This document shows positions 16,853-25,211 of a stretch of DNA of 64,000 bases, one piece after another. Positions within the stretch are counted from its first letter, which is position 1; every line of letters starts with the position of its first letter. Below the pieces are notes generated by a model that saw only the letters and a list, made by a program, of their open reading frames with translations, did not search any database and was not told the origin of the DNA. The DNA comes from DATKBT01 sp035546295 (GTDB taxonomy: Bacteria; Acidobacteriota; Thermoanaerobaculia; Multivoradales; Multivoraceae): positions 1-64,000 of the forward strand of contig DATKBT010000070.1 of the NCBI GenBank assembly GCA_035546295.1, read 5' to 3'. The translations under genes were made by a program, and so were the position numbers.

Positions 16853-18547
16853 TCAGCCGTCCTCCCGCGGTCCCGTCCCCTCCACCATCGGCAGGTCGAC
16901 CCCGCGCTCGCGCGCGGTTTCGATCGCGAGCTCGTAGCCGGCGTCGGCGTGGCGCATGACGCCGGTCCCGGGATCGCTGGTCAGCACGCGCTCGAGGCGG
17001 CGATCCGCCATCTCGGTCCCGTCGGCGACGCACACCATGCCGGCGTGGATCGAGTAGCCGATCCCGACGCCGCCGCCGTGATGGAGCGACACCCAGCTCG
17101 CGCCGGCCGCGGTGTTGACCAGCGCGTTGAGCAGCGGCCAGTCGGCGATCGCGTCGGAGCCGTCCTTCATCCCCTCGGTCTCGCGGTTGGGGGACGCCAC
17201 CGAGCCGGCGTCGAGGTGGTCGCGACCGATCACGATCGGCGCCGCGACCTTGCCCTTCTTCACCAGCCAATTGAACTTCAGCCCCATCTCGGCCCGCTCG
17301 CCGTACTCGAGCCAGCAGATGCGAGCAGGCAGGCCCTGGAAGTGGATCCTCTCGCGCGCCTGGCAGATCCAGCGACCCAGCGCCTCCTTGTGCGGGAAGG
17401 TCTCGAGCACGGCATCGTCGGTGACGGCGATGTCGGCGGGGTCTCCCGACAGGGCCGCCCAGCGGAACGGCCCCGAGCCCCTGCAGAACAGCGGTCGGAT
17501 GAACTCGGGGACGAAGCCCGGGAAGTCGAAGGCCTCGCTCATCCCGCGCCGGTCGGCGACCTGGCCGCGCAGGTTGTTGCCGTAGTCGAACACCTGCGCG
17601 CCGGCTGCCTTCAGGTCGAGCATGGCGCGCACGTGGACCATCATCGAATCGAGCACCGCGCTCTCGTAGCCCTCGGGGTCGCTCTGGCGCTGCTCGGCCG
17701 CCTGCTCGAGGCTCATCTCGGCCGGGATGTAGCCGACACGCAGGTCGTGGGCGGCGGTCTGGTCGGTGACCACGTCGGGGACGACTCCGCGGCGCACGAT
17801 CTCGGGCAGCACGTCGGCGACGTTCCCGACCAGCCCGATCGAGAGCGCCTCGCCCTTCTGCTTCGCTTCGAGGACGCGCTCGAGTGCCTCGTCGAGATCT
17901 CGCGACATCTGGTCGCAGTAGCCGGTCTCGACCCGGCGCTCGATGCGCGCCGGGTCGACCTCGATGCCCAGGAACGCGGCGCCGTTCATGGTCGCGGCGA
18001 GCGGCTGGGCGCCGCCCATCCCGCCGAGACCGGCGGTCACCACCAGCCGGCCGGCGAGGGTGCCGCCGAAGTGCTGGCGCGCGCACTCGGCAAAGGTCTC
18101 GTAGGTGCCCTGGACGATCCCCTGGGAGCCGATGTAGATCCACGAGCCGGCCGTCATCTGCCCGTACATCGTGAGCCCCATCGCGTCGAGCCGGCGGAAC
18201 TCCTCGATCGTCCCCCAGCGCGGCACCAGGTGGGCGTTGGCGATCAGCACGCGCGGCGCCTCGTCGTGGGTGCGGAACACCCCCACCGGCTTGCCGCTCT
18301 GCACCAACAGGGTCTCGTCGTTCTCGAGCCGCCGCAGGGTCTCGACGATCGTGTGGTAGCTCGGCCAGTCCCGCGCCGCCTTGCCGCCGCCGCCATAGAC
18401 GATCAGCTCGCCCGGCCGCTCGGCGACCTCGGGGTCGAGGTTGTTCATCAGCATGCGCAGGGCGGCCTCCTGGTGCCAGCCCTTGCACGAGATCTCGGAG
18501 CCGCGCGGCGCGCGGATCGCCTGCGGAGGCGCTGAGAGGACGGTCAT
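16853..18547 (-). CDS. hutU: Urocanate hydratase
   Basis: 564 residues, close to the usual 550-560. Urocanase adds water to urocanate using NAD+ as electrophile to form imidazolonepropionate. Family signatures include YGGGGKAARDW, YGQMTAGSWIYIGSQGIVQGTYETF (split here as two motifs), VTAGLGGMGGAQPLA, FDYGNNLR, GSGPFRWAALSGDP and HHGGGVGIGYS. ATG 18547 is preceded by GGGAGAG; an in-frame ATG at 18640 would give an N-terminus unlike the family. It is the first hut gene here and reads away from a GST gene. Histidine ammonia-lyase (hutH) is not within the window. Confidence 0.96.
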   Translation of the reverse strand: MTVLSAPPQAIRAPRGSEISCKGWHQEAALRMLMNNLDPEVAERPGELIVYGGGGKAARDWPSYHTIVETLRRLENDETLLVQSGKPVGVFRTHDEAPRVLIANAHLVPRWGTIEEFRRLDAMGLTMYGQMTAGSWIYIGSQGIVQGTYETFAECARQHFGGTLAGRLVVTAGLGGMGGAQPLAATMNGAAFLGIEVDPARIERRVETGYCDQMSRDLDEALERVLEAKQKGEALSIGLVGNVADVLPEIVRRGVVPDVVTDQTAAHDLRVGYIPAEMSLEQAAEQRQSDPEGYESAVLDSMMVHVRAMLDLKAAGAQVFDYGNNLRGQVADRRGMSEAFDFPGFVPEFIRPLFCRGSGPFRWAALSGDPADIAVTDDAVLETFPHKEALGRWICQARERIHFQGLPARICWLEYGERAEMGLKFNWLVKKGKVAAPIVIGRDHLDAGSVASPNRETEGMKDGSDAIADWPLLNALVNTAAGASWVSLHHGGGVGIGYSIHAGMVCVADGTEMADRRLERVLTSDPGTGVMRHADAGYELAIETARERGVDLPMVEGTGPREDG

Positions 18548-18595
18548 GGCTCGATGCTCTCCCTTCCCACCCGAACGGTGCTCGCCCAGTGTACC

Positions 18596-18635
18596 GGCCG
18601 GCGCGACGGCACGATCACCTATAGTCGCGCCGGCC
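18596..18635. promoter_or_regulatory. 12-bp perfect dyad in the hutU/GST divergent promoter region
   Basis: GGCCGGCGCGAC at 18596-18607 is repeated inverted as GTCGCGCCGGCC at 18624-18635, separated by 16 bp. A TATAGT box at 18620-18625, a fair -10 element for the GST gene, touches the right arm. The spacing suits a dimeric repressor binding two turns apart. It could instead form an RNA hairpin if the GST transcript starts upstream. Which regulator binds is unknown; the AbrB-like protein of the hut operon is one candidate. Confidence 0.5.
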
Positions 18636-18654
18636 ATCACCGGAGGGACGAATC

Positions 18655-19263
18655 ATGAAGCTCCACGAAGCCGCCCCGGCGCCGAACTGCCGCCGAGTCC
18701 GCATCTTCTTCGCCGAAAAGGGCATCGAGGTCCCCATCGAGCCGGTCGACATCGTGAAGGCCGAGAATCGCCAGCCGCCGTTCCTAGCCAAGAACCCGCT
18801 CGGCGGCGTGCCGGTCCTCGAGCTCGACGACGGCACCTGCATCGCCGAGTCGGTGGCGATCTGCCGTTACATCGAAGAGACTCACCCCGACCCGCCGTTG
18901 ATGGGAGTCGACCCGCTGGACAAGGCCGTGGTCGAGATGTGGAACCGGCGCATGGAGCTGGAGCTCGCGCTGCCGGTGATGAACGTCTTCCGCCACAGCC
19001 ACCCCTTCTTCGCGGGGCGCCTCGAGCAGGTGCCCGAGTGGAGCGAGGCCTCGCGGCGCCTGGTCGAGACCCGCATGGAGTGGCTCGACCGCGAGCTCGC
19101 CGAGCGCGAGTTCGTGGCTGGCGACCGCTACACGATCGCCGACATCACCGCGCTGGTCGGCGTCGATTTCGGGCGGGTGTCGAAGATCTCGATCCCCGAG
19201 GCGCTGGGCAACCTCAAGCGCTGGCACCAGGCGGTGTCGGGCCGGCCCAGCGCCGAGGCGTAG
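18655..19263 (+). CDS. Glutathione S-transferase family protein
   Basis: 202 residues, cytosolic. The thioredoxin-like N-domain starts MKLHEAAPAPNCRRVRIFFAEKG. GGVPVLELDDG contains the cis-Pro and is followed by IAESVAICRYIE, the gamma-glutamyl binding Glu-Ser pair. The helical C-domain ends with ERFVAGDRYTIADI-like sequence (EFVAGD then TIADITAL), the N-capping box. GGAGGG lies 8 nt before the ATG. It is divergent from hutU. The N-terminal Ser/Asn-rich active site suggests a beta- or zeta-like type, but the substrate is unknown. Confidence 0.9.
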   Translation: MKLHEAAPAPNCRRVRIFFAEKGIEVPIEPVDIVKAENRQPPFLAKNPLGGVPVLELDDGTCIAESVAICRYIEETHPDPPLMGVDPLDKAVVEMWNRRMELELALPVMNVFRHSHPFFAGRLEQVPEWSEASRRLVETRMEWLDRELAEREFVAGDRYTIADITALVGVDFGRVSKISIPEALGNLKRWHQAVSGRPSAEA

Positions 19264-19286
19264 CGGGCTCGTGGCGGCGCGGGCGG

Positions 19287-20561
19287 CTACGGCTCTTTCG
19301 AGCCGGCGTGCCGGAGGAGGCTCTCCAGCTCCTCCGGCCTGGTGCTGCGCACCAGCGCCTCCTCGCGCTCGATCGTTCCCGCGCGCACCAGCTTCGCGAG
19401 CGACTCCTCCATCGACAGCATCCCCTGCCGGCGTCCCATGACGATCTCGTTGTAGAGCTTGTCGACCCGGTCGGAACGGATGTGGTGGCGCACCGGGTAG
19501 TTGGCGTGGAGGATCTCGACCGCCGGCAGGCGTCCGCGCGCGTCGGCGCGCGGGATCAGCCGCTGAGAGACGATGACGTTGAGGCTGAGTGCGAGCTGGA
19601 GGCGGATCTGGCTCTGGCGATCCGAGGGGAAGACGTCGACGATCCGGTGCACGGCCTGCGCGACGTCGCTGGTGTGCAGCGTCGACAGGATGAGGTGGCC
19701 GGTCTCGGCCGCGGTCAGCGCGGTCGAGATGGTCTCGAGGTCCCGGAGCTCGCCGAGCAGGATGACGTCGGGGTCCTGGCGCAAGGCCGCCCGGAGGGCG
19801 GCAGCGAAGCTCGGCGTGTCGACGCCGACCTCGACCTGCTCGATCACGGCGACGTCGTCGCGGTGCGAATACTCGATCGGCTCCTCGATCGTGATGACGT
19901 GGACCGCCCGGGTGCGGTTCAGCACGCCCACCAGAGCCGCCAGCGTGCTGCTCTTGCCCGAGCCGGTAGGGCCGCAGAACAGGGCGAGCCCCTGCTCGGG
20001 GCGGATCAGCTCGGCGAGCTGGGGCGGCAGGTTGAGCTCCTCGAGCGTCGGCACGCGATCGGGGAGAGCGCGGATCGAGGCCGCGAGCTCGCCGCGCTGC
20101 CGGTGGAGGTTGACCCGGAACCGGTGCTCGCCCCGCGCGCCCGCGAGGCCGACCGAGAAGTCGGCGGCCTGGCTCGCCGCCAGCGAGCGGCGCTCCCGAT
20201 CGCCGAGGTGGCCGGCGAGCAGACCTTCGAGCCGGTCCCCGCTCAGCGGCTCGGCGCCGACACGGATCAGGCGCCCGTCGATGCGCAGCACGCGCCGGCG
20301 TCCTACGATCAGGTGCAGGTCGCTGGCGGCCCGCTCGACCATCTCGCGGAGGTAGGCGCCCAGCTCCCCAGCGGGATCGACGTGGGGGTCGCCTCGACGG
20401 CGGAGCGACGGCTCCGATCCCGTCTCCGCCGGTTCCCTCGCCTCCGCCGGCACGACCCCGAGCTCCCGCGATCGATCCGATGCGGCCTGCCCAGCGCTTC
20501 CAGGAGCATTCAGCTCCCTGACCAGGCGATCGAGGTCGGGGTCTGAGAGGTGCTCGGTCAT
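19287..20561 (-). CDS. pilT: PilT-type pilus retraction ATPase
   Basis: 424 residues of the secretion/pilus ATPase family that powers type IV pilus retraction. The PAS-like N-domain begins about residue 66 (LGAYLREMVERAASDLHLIVG). Walker A is GPTGSGKSST at 197-206, the Asp box is in EEPIEYSH, Walker B is VILLGELRD (Gly in place of Ala-Glu seen in many homologues), and the His box is GHLILSTLHTSD. The first 65 residues are an extra Pro/Glu/Arg-rich extension not usual for PilT, which is normally about 345-370 residues. No other pilus gene is adjacent. The leader lacks a Shine-Dalgarno and carries a 10-bp tandem repeat. Confidence 0.88.
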   Translation of the reverse strand: MTEHLSDPDLDRLVRELNAPGSAGQAASDRSRELGVVPAEAREPAETGSEPSLRRRGDPHVDPAGELGAYLREMVERAASDLHLIVGRRRVLRIDGRLIRVGAEPLSGDRLEGLLAGHLGDRERRSLAASQAADFSVGLAGARGEHRFRVNLHRQRGELAASIRALPDRVPTLEELNLPPQLAELIRPEQGLALFCGPTGSGKSSTLAALVGVLNRTRAVHVITIEEPIEYSHRDDVAVIEQVEVGVDTPSFAAALRAALRQDPDVILLGELRDLETISTALTAAETGHLILSTLHTSDVAQAVHRIVDVFPSDRQSQIRLQLALSLNVIVSQRLIPRADARGRLPAVEILHANYPVRHHIRSDRVDKLYNEIVMGRRQGMLSMEESLAKLVRAGTIEREEALVRSTRPEELESLLRHAGSKEP

Positions 20562-20924
20562 CGCAAAGAGGCGAGGAGAGGCGAGGAGAGGCGAGGAGGA
20601 TGGTCCCAGAGGTGACCCTCGGCGACTCTACGTTCCGGCCCGGTCGGGCGTCCACGCGGGGCGGTGCCGCGGGCGATCGACGCGAAGCGGGCGGGAGCGT
20701 AGACCGGGTCGCCCCTCGGCCGCGGCGCCCCGTGCCAGGACATGCCGGGTCCTCCCCTCCGAGCCGGGGGGCATGGTAGCGAAAGCCGCCGTCGCAACCC
20801 GCAGCCCCCGGAGGAGTACCTTTGTCCGACGATCCGGAGCACGGGCGCCCGGTGCGGCGCCTGTAACCCGCGCCCTCCTCACCTGTCATGGAGGCCGAGC
20901 GGCGCGATCGAAGAGACCTCGACG
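20562..20924. other. 363-bp divergent intergenic region between pilT and the ECF sigma gene
   Basis: It must contain the promoters of pilT (leftward) and of the ECF sigma operon (rightward). Apart from the 10-bp tandem repeat near pilT, a loose inverted repeat with CATGCC/GGCATG ends at about 20741-20776 is visible. No convincing sigma-70 or ECF-type promoter could be singled out by eye. Confidence 0.4.
20571..20600. repeat. 10-bp tandem repeat in the pilT leader, 3 units
   Basis: Three abutting copies of GCGAGGAGAG (last copy GCGAGGAGGA) begin 10 nt upstream of the pilT ATG. On the pilT strand they give a pyrimidine-rich tract where a ribosome binding site would normally be. A 10-bp unit is about one helical turn, so copy-number change could alter promoter or leader spacing. 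Confidence 0.8.
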
Positions 20925-21464
20925 ATGACCGCGAGCTCGATTCCCATCTCGACGTTCTGGCAGACCGCATACCGCGATCACGGACCCGCGGTCCTGGCGT
21001 ATCTCAGGAGCCGGGTCCGCCGCGAGGACGCCGAGGACCTGCTGCAGGAGACGTTCGTGCGCGCAATCCGCGCCGGCGACAGCCTGCGCGACCAGACCAA
21101 GCTGAGGCCCTACCTCTTGACCATCGCCCACAACCTGTCGATCAACGCGCACCGGCGCAAGCGCCCGCAGCTCTTCTCCGAGGCGAGCGAGGAGCAGCAG
21201 GTCCTGCTCGAGGAGACGCCGGACCGCAGCGCGTCGCCGGAGACGCGGGCCGACCTGGGGCGCCTCGAGGAGCGGCTCGATGAGGCGATGGAGTCGATGA
21301 CGCCGAACCTGCGCACCGCCTTCGAGCTCGCCGTCCTGCGCCAGGAGCCCTACAAAGTGGTGGCGCGACAGACCGGATGGAGCATCGCCCAGGTCAAGGT
21401 CAACGTCTTCCGCGCGCGCCAGAAGGCGATCGCCCAGCTCCGCGAGCTGCTCCCCGACGCCTGA
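20925..21464 (+). CDS. ECF-type RNA polymerase sigma factor
   Basis: 179 residues. Region 2 is clear: VLAYLRSRVRREDAEDLLQE with the DLLQETFVRA helix, then LRPYLLTIAHNLSINAHRR for regions 2.3-2.4. Region 4 is a helix-turn-helix near residues 125-170 (LRTAFELAVLRQEPYKVVA, then WSIAQVKVNVFRARQKA). Region 3 is absent, as expected for ECF factors. ATG 20925 is chosen over upstream in-frame codons because the upstream sequence shows no homology. An anti-sigma-like membrane protein and a secreted protein follow in the same direction, so the sigma factor probably answers an envelope signal. Confidence 0.92.
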   Translation: MTASSIPISTFWQTAYRDHGPAVLAYLRSRVRREDAEDLLQETFVRAIRAGDSLRDQTKLRPYLLTIAHNLSINAHRRKRPQLFSEASEEQQVLLEETPDRSASPETRADLGRLEERLDEAMESMTPNLRTAFELAVLRQEPYKVVARQTGWSIAQVKVNVFRARQKAIAQLRELLPDA

Positions 21465-21535
21465 CGCTGCTTCGCGAACCTCTTCGCTTCCGAACCGACA
21501 GCCGCCCCTCTCTCGATCCCGACGAGAACACCCCC

Positions 21536-22228
21536 ATGGCCAAGCACCCCGACGATCCCACCCTCTCCCTCGGCCTCTCCGAGAGCTCCGAGGCCGACGT
21601 CTCGGCGCTGCTCGACGGCGAGCTGCCTCCTGATCGTCTGCTCGACGTCATCGACGAGCTGGTCGACAGCGAGGCGTGCCGCACGTTCTATCGGCAGGCG
21701 CGAGCGCTCGACGGGCTGATCGCGGCCGCGGAGCCCAGCCCCAACGAAGAGCCACCGCGCGATGTCTGGACCCGCATCGCCGACGCCGCCGGGCTGCCCG
21801 GCGAAAGCGGCTGGAGCGCGCAGCGGCCGCGCTGGATCGGACCGCTGGTCGGCACCATCGCGGCAACCGTGCTGGTCGCGATCGTGGCGTTCGGCGTGCG
21901 CAACGCTCAGCGCTCGGCGCCCCTGCCGTCCGAGCCCGCCGTGGTCGACGACTCCCAGCTCGAGGCGATCACCATCGGCGGCAACCGCGGCGCGATGACC
22001 GACGAGCGCTTCCTGGCGATCGCCGAGGAGCTGCTGGGGGCGGACCGCCATTACCGCCGCGAGATGGCCGAGATCATCCTGACCATCGAGTCCAGCCTGC
22101 CCTCCGAGATGGGCTCCCTCGAGCCGCAACGCACCGGCGACGGGGTCGAGAGCTCCCTCGCTCGCCCCGAGCTCGACGCCATCGAAGGCGGCCCCAGGTC
22201 CTCCGACCTCGACGTCCGAATCTGGTGA
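21536..22228 (+). CDS. Membrane-anchored anti-sigma factor-like protein
   Basis: 230 residues. The cytoplasmic N-terminal domain (VSALLDGELPPDRLLDVIDE) resembles the RseA-type or anti-sigma N-terminal fold and lacks the H-x3-C-x2-C zinc motif. One membrane helix is at about 100-121, followed by a periplasmic domain of about 105 residues with a helical MAEIILTIESSLPSEMG stretch. It lies 71 nt after the ECF gene, the normal place for a cognate anti-sigma. The periplasmic domain would be the sensor; its signal is unknown. Confidence 0.8.
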   Translation: MAKHPDDPTLSLGLSESSEADVSALLDGELPPDRLLDVIDELVDSEACRTFYRQARALDGLIAAAEPSPNEEPPRDVWTRIADAAGLPGESGWSAQRPRWIGPLVGTIAATVLVAIVAFGVRNAQRSAPLPSEPAVVDDSQLEAITIGGNRGAMTDERFLAIAEELLGADRHYRREMAEIILTIESSLPSEMGSLEPQRTGDGVESSLARPELDAIEGGPRSSDLDVRIW

Positions 22229-22321
22229 CCGCGCACGTCTGATCCAGTCCGGTCTCCGACCACATCTGCCGATTCCGGCGACTCTCACCCGACCTTCCAA
22301 AACTCCCGCGGGAGCTCCGTC

Positions 22322-23602
22322 ATGACGATCACGATCTCCGACCACCATTCCGCCGGCCGGGCCCGTCCCGGCGCCGTCGCCACCCGAGCGGCGACGGTGG
22401 CGGTCCTCCTCGGCTTCTGTGCGCTCGGCGCCGCCGCCGGCGCCGCCGACACCGACGGCTTCCTCTATGGCCGCGTCACCACCGGCACCGACAGCGAGTA
22501 CACGGGACTCCTCCGCTGGGGCACCGAGGAGGCGTTCTGGGACGACCTGTTCAACTCGGGCAAGGTCCGGCTCCCCTTCTTCGAGGACTTCGGCACCGAG
22601 TCCCGCCGCGTACGCACGATCTCGATCCTCGGCAAGGAGTTCAAGGTGCAGTGGGGGGAGTCCGCGTCGAGCCGCCACTTCGTGGTGCGCTTCGGCGACA
22701 TCGACCGCATCGAGGTGCTGGGCGCCGAGGAGGCCAACATCCACCTGCGCGGCGGCGAGGTCGCCCACGTCAAGGGGCTGTCCAACGATGTCTCGGCCAC
22801 GATCGAGGTGAAGGACGCCACGCTCGGCGACGTCAAGGTGCCCTGGCGCAAGATCCGGGAGATCCAGTTCATGGCCACCCCGAGCAACGTGAAGCCCGAC
22901 GCCTTCCGGCTGTCCGGCCGGGTCGAGACCACCCAGGGGACCTTCGACGGGTTCATCCAGTGGGACAAGCAGGAGTGCCTGTCGACCGACAAGCTCGACG
23001 GCGAGGACGACGGCATCGTGGTTGCGCTCGACATGGGCCAGATCCGCTCGATCGAGCGCAAGGGGGGCTCGGCGTCGGTGGTCGTGCTGCGCGACGGTCG
23101 CTCGATGACGCTCACCGGCACCAACGACGTCAACGACCGGAACCGCGGCATCCTGGTCGAGGACCAGCGCTTCGGCCGCGTCGAGATTCCCTGGCGCGCC
23201 TTCCGGCGCGTCGAATTCCGGGAGGCCGACTCGAGCGGGCCCGGTTACGAGAGCTACCGCTCTGGCGGCCCGCTGCGAGGCACCGCCCGGGACCGCTCGG
23301 GCAGAAGCTACAGCGGTAGGATCGTCTTCGACCTCGACGAGGCCTACGGCTGGGAGATGCTCGACGGCAACGACGACGAGATCGTCTATTCGATCCCGTT
23401 CGGCCTGGTCGCCAAGGTGGAGCCGCTCGGCTCCGAGTCGGCGCGCGTCACGCTGCGCACCGGCGAGACCCTCACCCTCGAAGGCACCCAGGATGTCAGC
23501 GACTCCAACGACGGCATCCTCGTCTTCGAGGGAGGCTCCACCGACGAGGCGACCCACATCGAGTGGGACGACCTCGAATTCCTCGAGCTCTCGGACCGCT
23601 GA
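22322..23602 (+). CDS. Secreted protein with three tandem beta-rich domains, unknown function
   Basis: 426 residues with a signal peptide (hydrophobic stretch TVAVLLGFCALGAAAGA). The mature protein is three copies of one unit, about residues 48-184, 197-300 and 318-423. Each has G-x-V/A...(Y/F)-(T/S/D)-G near the start, then D-x-L-x-x-G, then an I-x-x-I/V-E-x-x-G strand, V-x-L-R-x-G, L-x-G-T-x-D-V-x-x-x-N-x-G-I-x-V, and a closing IPW/VPW...R-x-I/V-E-F. Copies 2 and 3 match best; copy 1 is longest and most diverged. No known domain was recognised. It follows the ECF/anti-sigma pair by 93 nt, so it is probably part of the regulon or the sensed envelope component. Confidence 0.82.
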   Translation: MTITISDHHSAGRARPGAVATRAATVAVLLGFCALGAAAGAADTDGFLYGRVTTGTDSEYTGLLRWGTEEAFWDDLFNSGKVRLPFFEDFGTESRRVRTISILGKEFKVQWGESASSRHFVVRFGDIDRIEVLGAEEANIHLRGGEVAHVKGLSNDVSATIEVKDATLGDVKVPWRKIREIQFMATPSNVKPDAFRLSGRVETTQGTFDGFIQWDKQECLSTDKLDGEDDGIVVALDMGQIRSIERKGGSASVVVLRDGRSMTLTGTNDVNDRNRGILVEDQRFGRVEIPWRAFRRVEFREADSSGPGYESYRSGGPLRGTARDRSGRSYSGRIVFDLDEAYGWEMLDGNDDEIVYSIPFGLVAKVEPLGSESARVTLRTGETLTLEGTQDVSDSNDGILVFEGGSTDEATHIEWDDLEFLELSDR

Positions 23603-23636
23603 GCGGGGGCGTCGGGCGACGCCGTCGCTGATCGCC

Positions 23637-24560
23637 GTGGTCAACCCGCGCGCCGGCGGCGGAGGTTGCGGCCGGCGCGCACCCGAGATCCTCGAGCGGC
23701 TCCGCGCCGCGGGCCGCTTCGTCGACTGGGTGCTCGAGGTCCACCACACCGCGGGTCCCGCCGAAGGCTCGGAGATCGCACGCCGTGCCTTCGAGCGCGG
23801 CGGGCGCGATTTCCTCGCCATCGGCGGCGACGGCACCGCCTACGAGGTGCTCAACGGCTTCCTGCCCCTCGCGCTCGCGTCGGGCGAGCCGTGCAGGCTG
23901 GGGCTGCTTCCGCTCGGCACCGGCAACTCGTTCGTCCAGCACTTCCTGCCCGCAGGCCACGCCGACCGCACCCGCGGCAAGGCGCTGGCTCTCGAAGCTC
24001 TGCTCGCCGATCGCCGCCGTCGATGCGATCTGCTCCGCCTCGAGCACGGCGGGGGCACTCTCTACGCGCTGAGCACCGTCTCCCTCGGCTTCGCGGCCGC
24101 AGTCGCGCACCGGGTCAACCGCAGCCTCAAGCGCCTCGGGGTCCTCGGCTACACGCTCGGGGTCCTGCTCGAGCTCACGAAGCTGCCGTCGACGACGGTC
24201 GAGGCGATCGTCCACTGCGGCGAGACCAGCGAGCGGCTCAACATGGCCACCGTCTTCTCCGCGGTCCAGAACGTGGCCTACACCGGCGGCACGATGCGCA
24301 TGGCGCCCGGTGCCGATCCCACCGACGGAATCGCCGAGCTGGTGACGCTGGAGCGCGTCGGACGCATCGAGCTGCTGCGCGCCTTTCCCCGGCTCTTCCG
24401 CGGCGATCATGTCGAGCATCCTGCGGTCGCGGTCCGCCGCTTCGATCGCCTCGAGCTGCCCGCGGCGCCGCACCAGCTCGTGATGCTCGACGGCGAGGTG
24501 CTCGAGCTCGAGCCGAGGGCCGTCGAGGTGGCGCCCGCGGCGCTCGAGATCTGGATCTGA
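23637..24560 (+). CDS. Diacylglycerol/sphingosine kinase-like protein (DAGK catalytic domain)
   Basis: About 307 residues from GTG 23637. The family motifs are VVNPRAGGG at the start, AIGGDGTAYEVLNG as the nucleotide-binding GGDGT loop, LGLLPLGTGNSF, and a C-terminal beta-sandwich with MAPGADPTDGIAELV and VMLDGE. Such enzymes phosphorylate a lipid such as diacylglycerol, with ATP. The start is uncertain: the first strand (SLIAVV) begins just before this GTG, so a CTG at 23628, or ATG 23493 inside the previous gene, may be used. It lies close behind the triplicated secreted protein and is probably co-transcribed with it. Confidence 0.85.
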   Translation: MVNPRAGGGGCGRRAPEILERLRAAGRFVDWVLEVHHTAGPAEGSEIARRAFERGGRDFLAIGGDGTAYEVLNGFLPLALASGEPCRLGLLPLGTGNSFVQHFLPAGHADRTRGKALALEALLADRRRRCDLLRLEHGGGTLYALSTVSLGFAAAVAHRVNRSLKRLGVLGYTLGVLLELTKLPSTTVEAIVHCGETSERLNMATVFSAVQNVAYTGGTMRMAPGADPTDGIAELVTLERVGRIELLRAFPRLFRGDHVEHPAVAVRRFDRLELPAAPHQLVMLDGEVLELEPRAVEVAPAALEIWI

Positions 24561-24636
24561 CCGTCGAGGGCCCGTCCCCACCCGGGCGCTCTCCGGAGGC
24601 CGTTCCGGACACCCGGCTGCTAGGCTCTTCATCTCC

Positions 24637-24657
24637 GAGTCCGGAGTCCGGAGTCCG
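24637..24657. repeat. 7-bp tandem repeat in the dinB leader, 3 units
   Basis: Three abutting copies of GAGTCCG lie 25 nt upstream of the DinB-family start codon, just before its AAGGAG ribosome site. This is the second short repeat of the window found in a 5' leader. Confidence 0.75.
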
Positions 24658-24682
24658 GAAACCACCTTCGAAGGAGCTCACG

Positions 24683-25210
24683 ATGATCCGCCGCAAGGTC
24701 CAGAGCCGCATTCTCGTGCTCTGCGTTCTCATCGCCCTCGCCACCGTCCCGGCGCTCGCCCAGGACCCGTCCTACAAGGCCGACATCCTCGCCGATCTCG
24801 CTCAGCTCGAGGAGAAGATCGTCGGGCTCGCCGAGGCGATCCCGGCCGACAAGTACTCGTGGAGCCCGTCGGACGGCGTCCGTACGGCGAGCCAGGCCCT
24901 GATGCACACCGCCAGCGCCAACTACTTCTTCCCCACCCTGCTCGGCGCGGCGCCGGCCGGCAAGGGCAACCTCGAGGCGATCACCGACAAGAGCGAGGCC
25001 GTCACCGAGCTCAAGGGATCCTTCGCGCACCTGAAGAAATCGATCGAGGGCGTCGACGAAGGAAGCCTCGACGAGACGGTCGACATGTTCGGCCGCAAGG
25101 CGACCAAGGCAGGCGTGCTGCACGCCACGCTCAGCCACAACCACGAGCACCTCGGGCAGATGATCGCCTACGCCCGCTCGATCGGCGTCACGCCTCCCTG
25201 GTCTCAGTAG
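24683..25210 (+). CDS. Exported DinB-family four-helix protein
   Basis: 175 residues with a signal peptide (RILVLCVLIALATVPALA-Q), then a DinB/YfiT-like four-helix bundle. The metal-binding pattern is visible: His in ALMHTASAN and the HxxxH-like cluster LSHNHEHLGQM. AAGGAG at 6-nt spacing marks ATG 24683. The W-SPSDGVRT motif is typical of DUF664/DinB_2 proteins. Most DinB proteins are cytoplasmic thiol- or metal-dependent transferases; exported versions like this one have no known reaction. Confidence 0.85.
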   Translation: MIRRKVQSRILVLCVLIALATVPALAQDPSYKADILADLAQLEEKIVGLAEAIPADKYSWSPSDGVRTASQALMHTASANYFFPTLLGAAPAGKGNLEAITDKSEAVTELKGSFAHLKKSIEGVDEGSLDETVDMFGRKATKAGVLHATLSHNHEHLGQMIAYARSIGVTPPWSQ

Positions 25211-25211
25211 C

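Noticed and set aside
14291..18547. Complete histidine pathway
   Set aside because: hutU, hutI and hutG are present, but no histidine ammonia-lyase motif (Ala-Ser-Gly) gene was found in the window.
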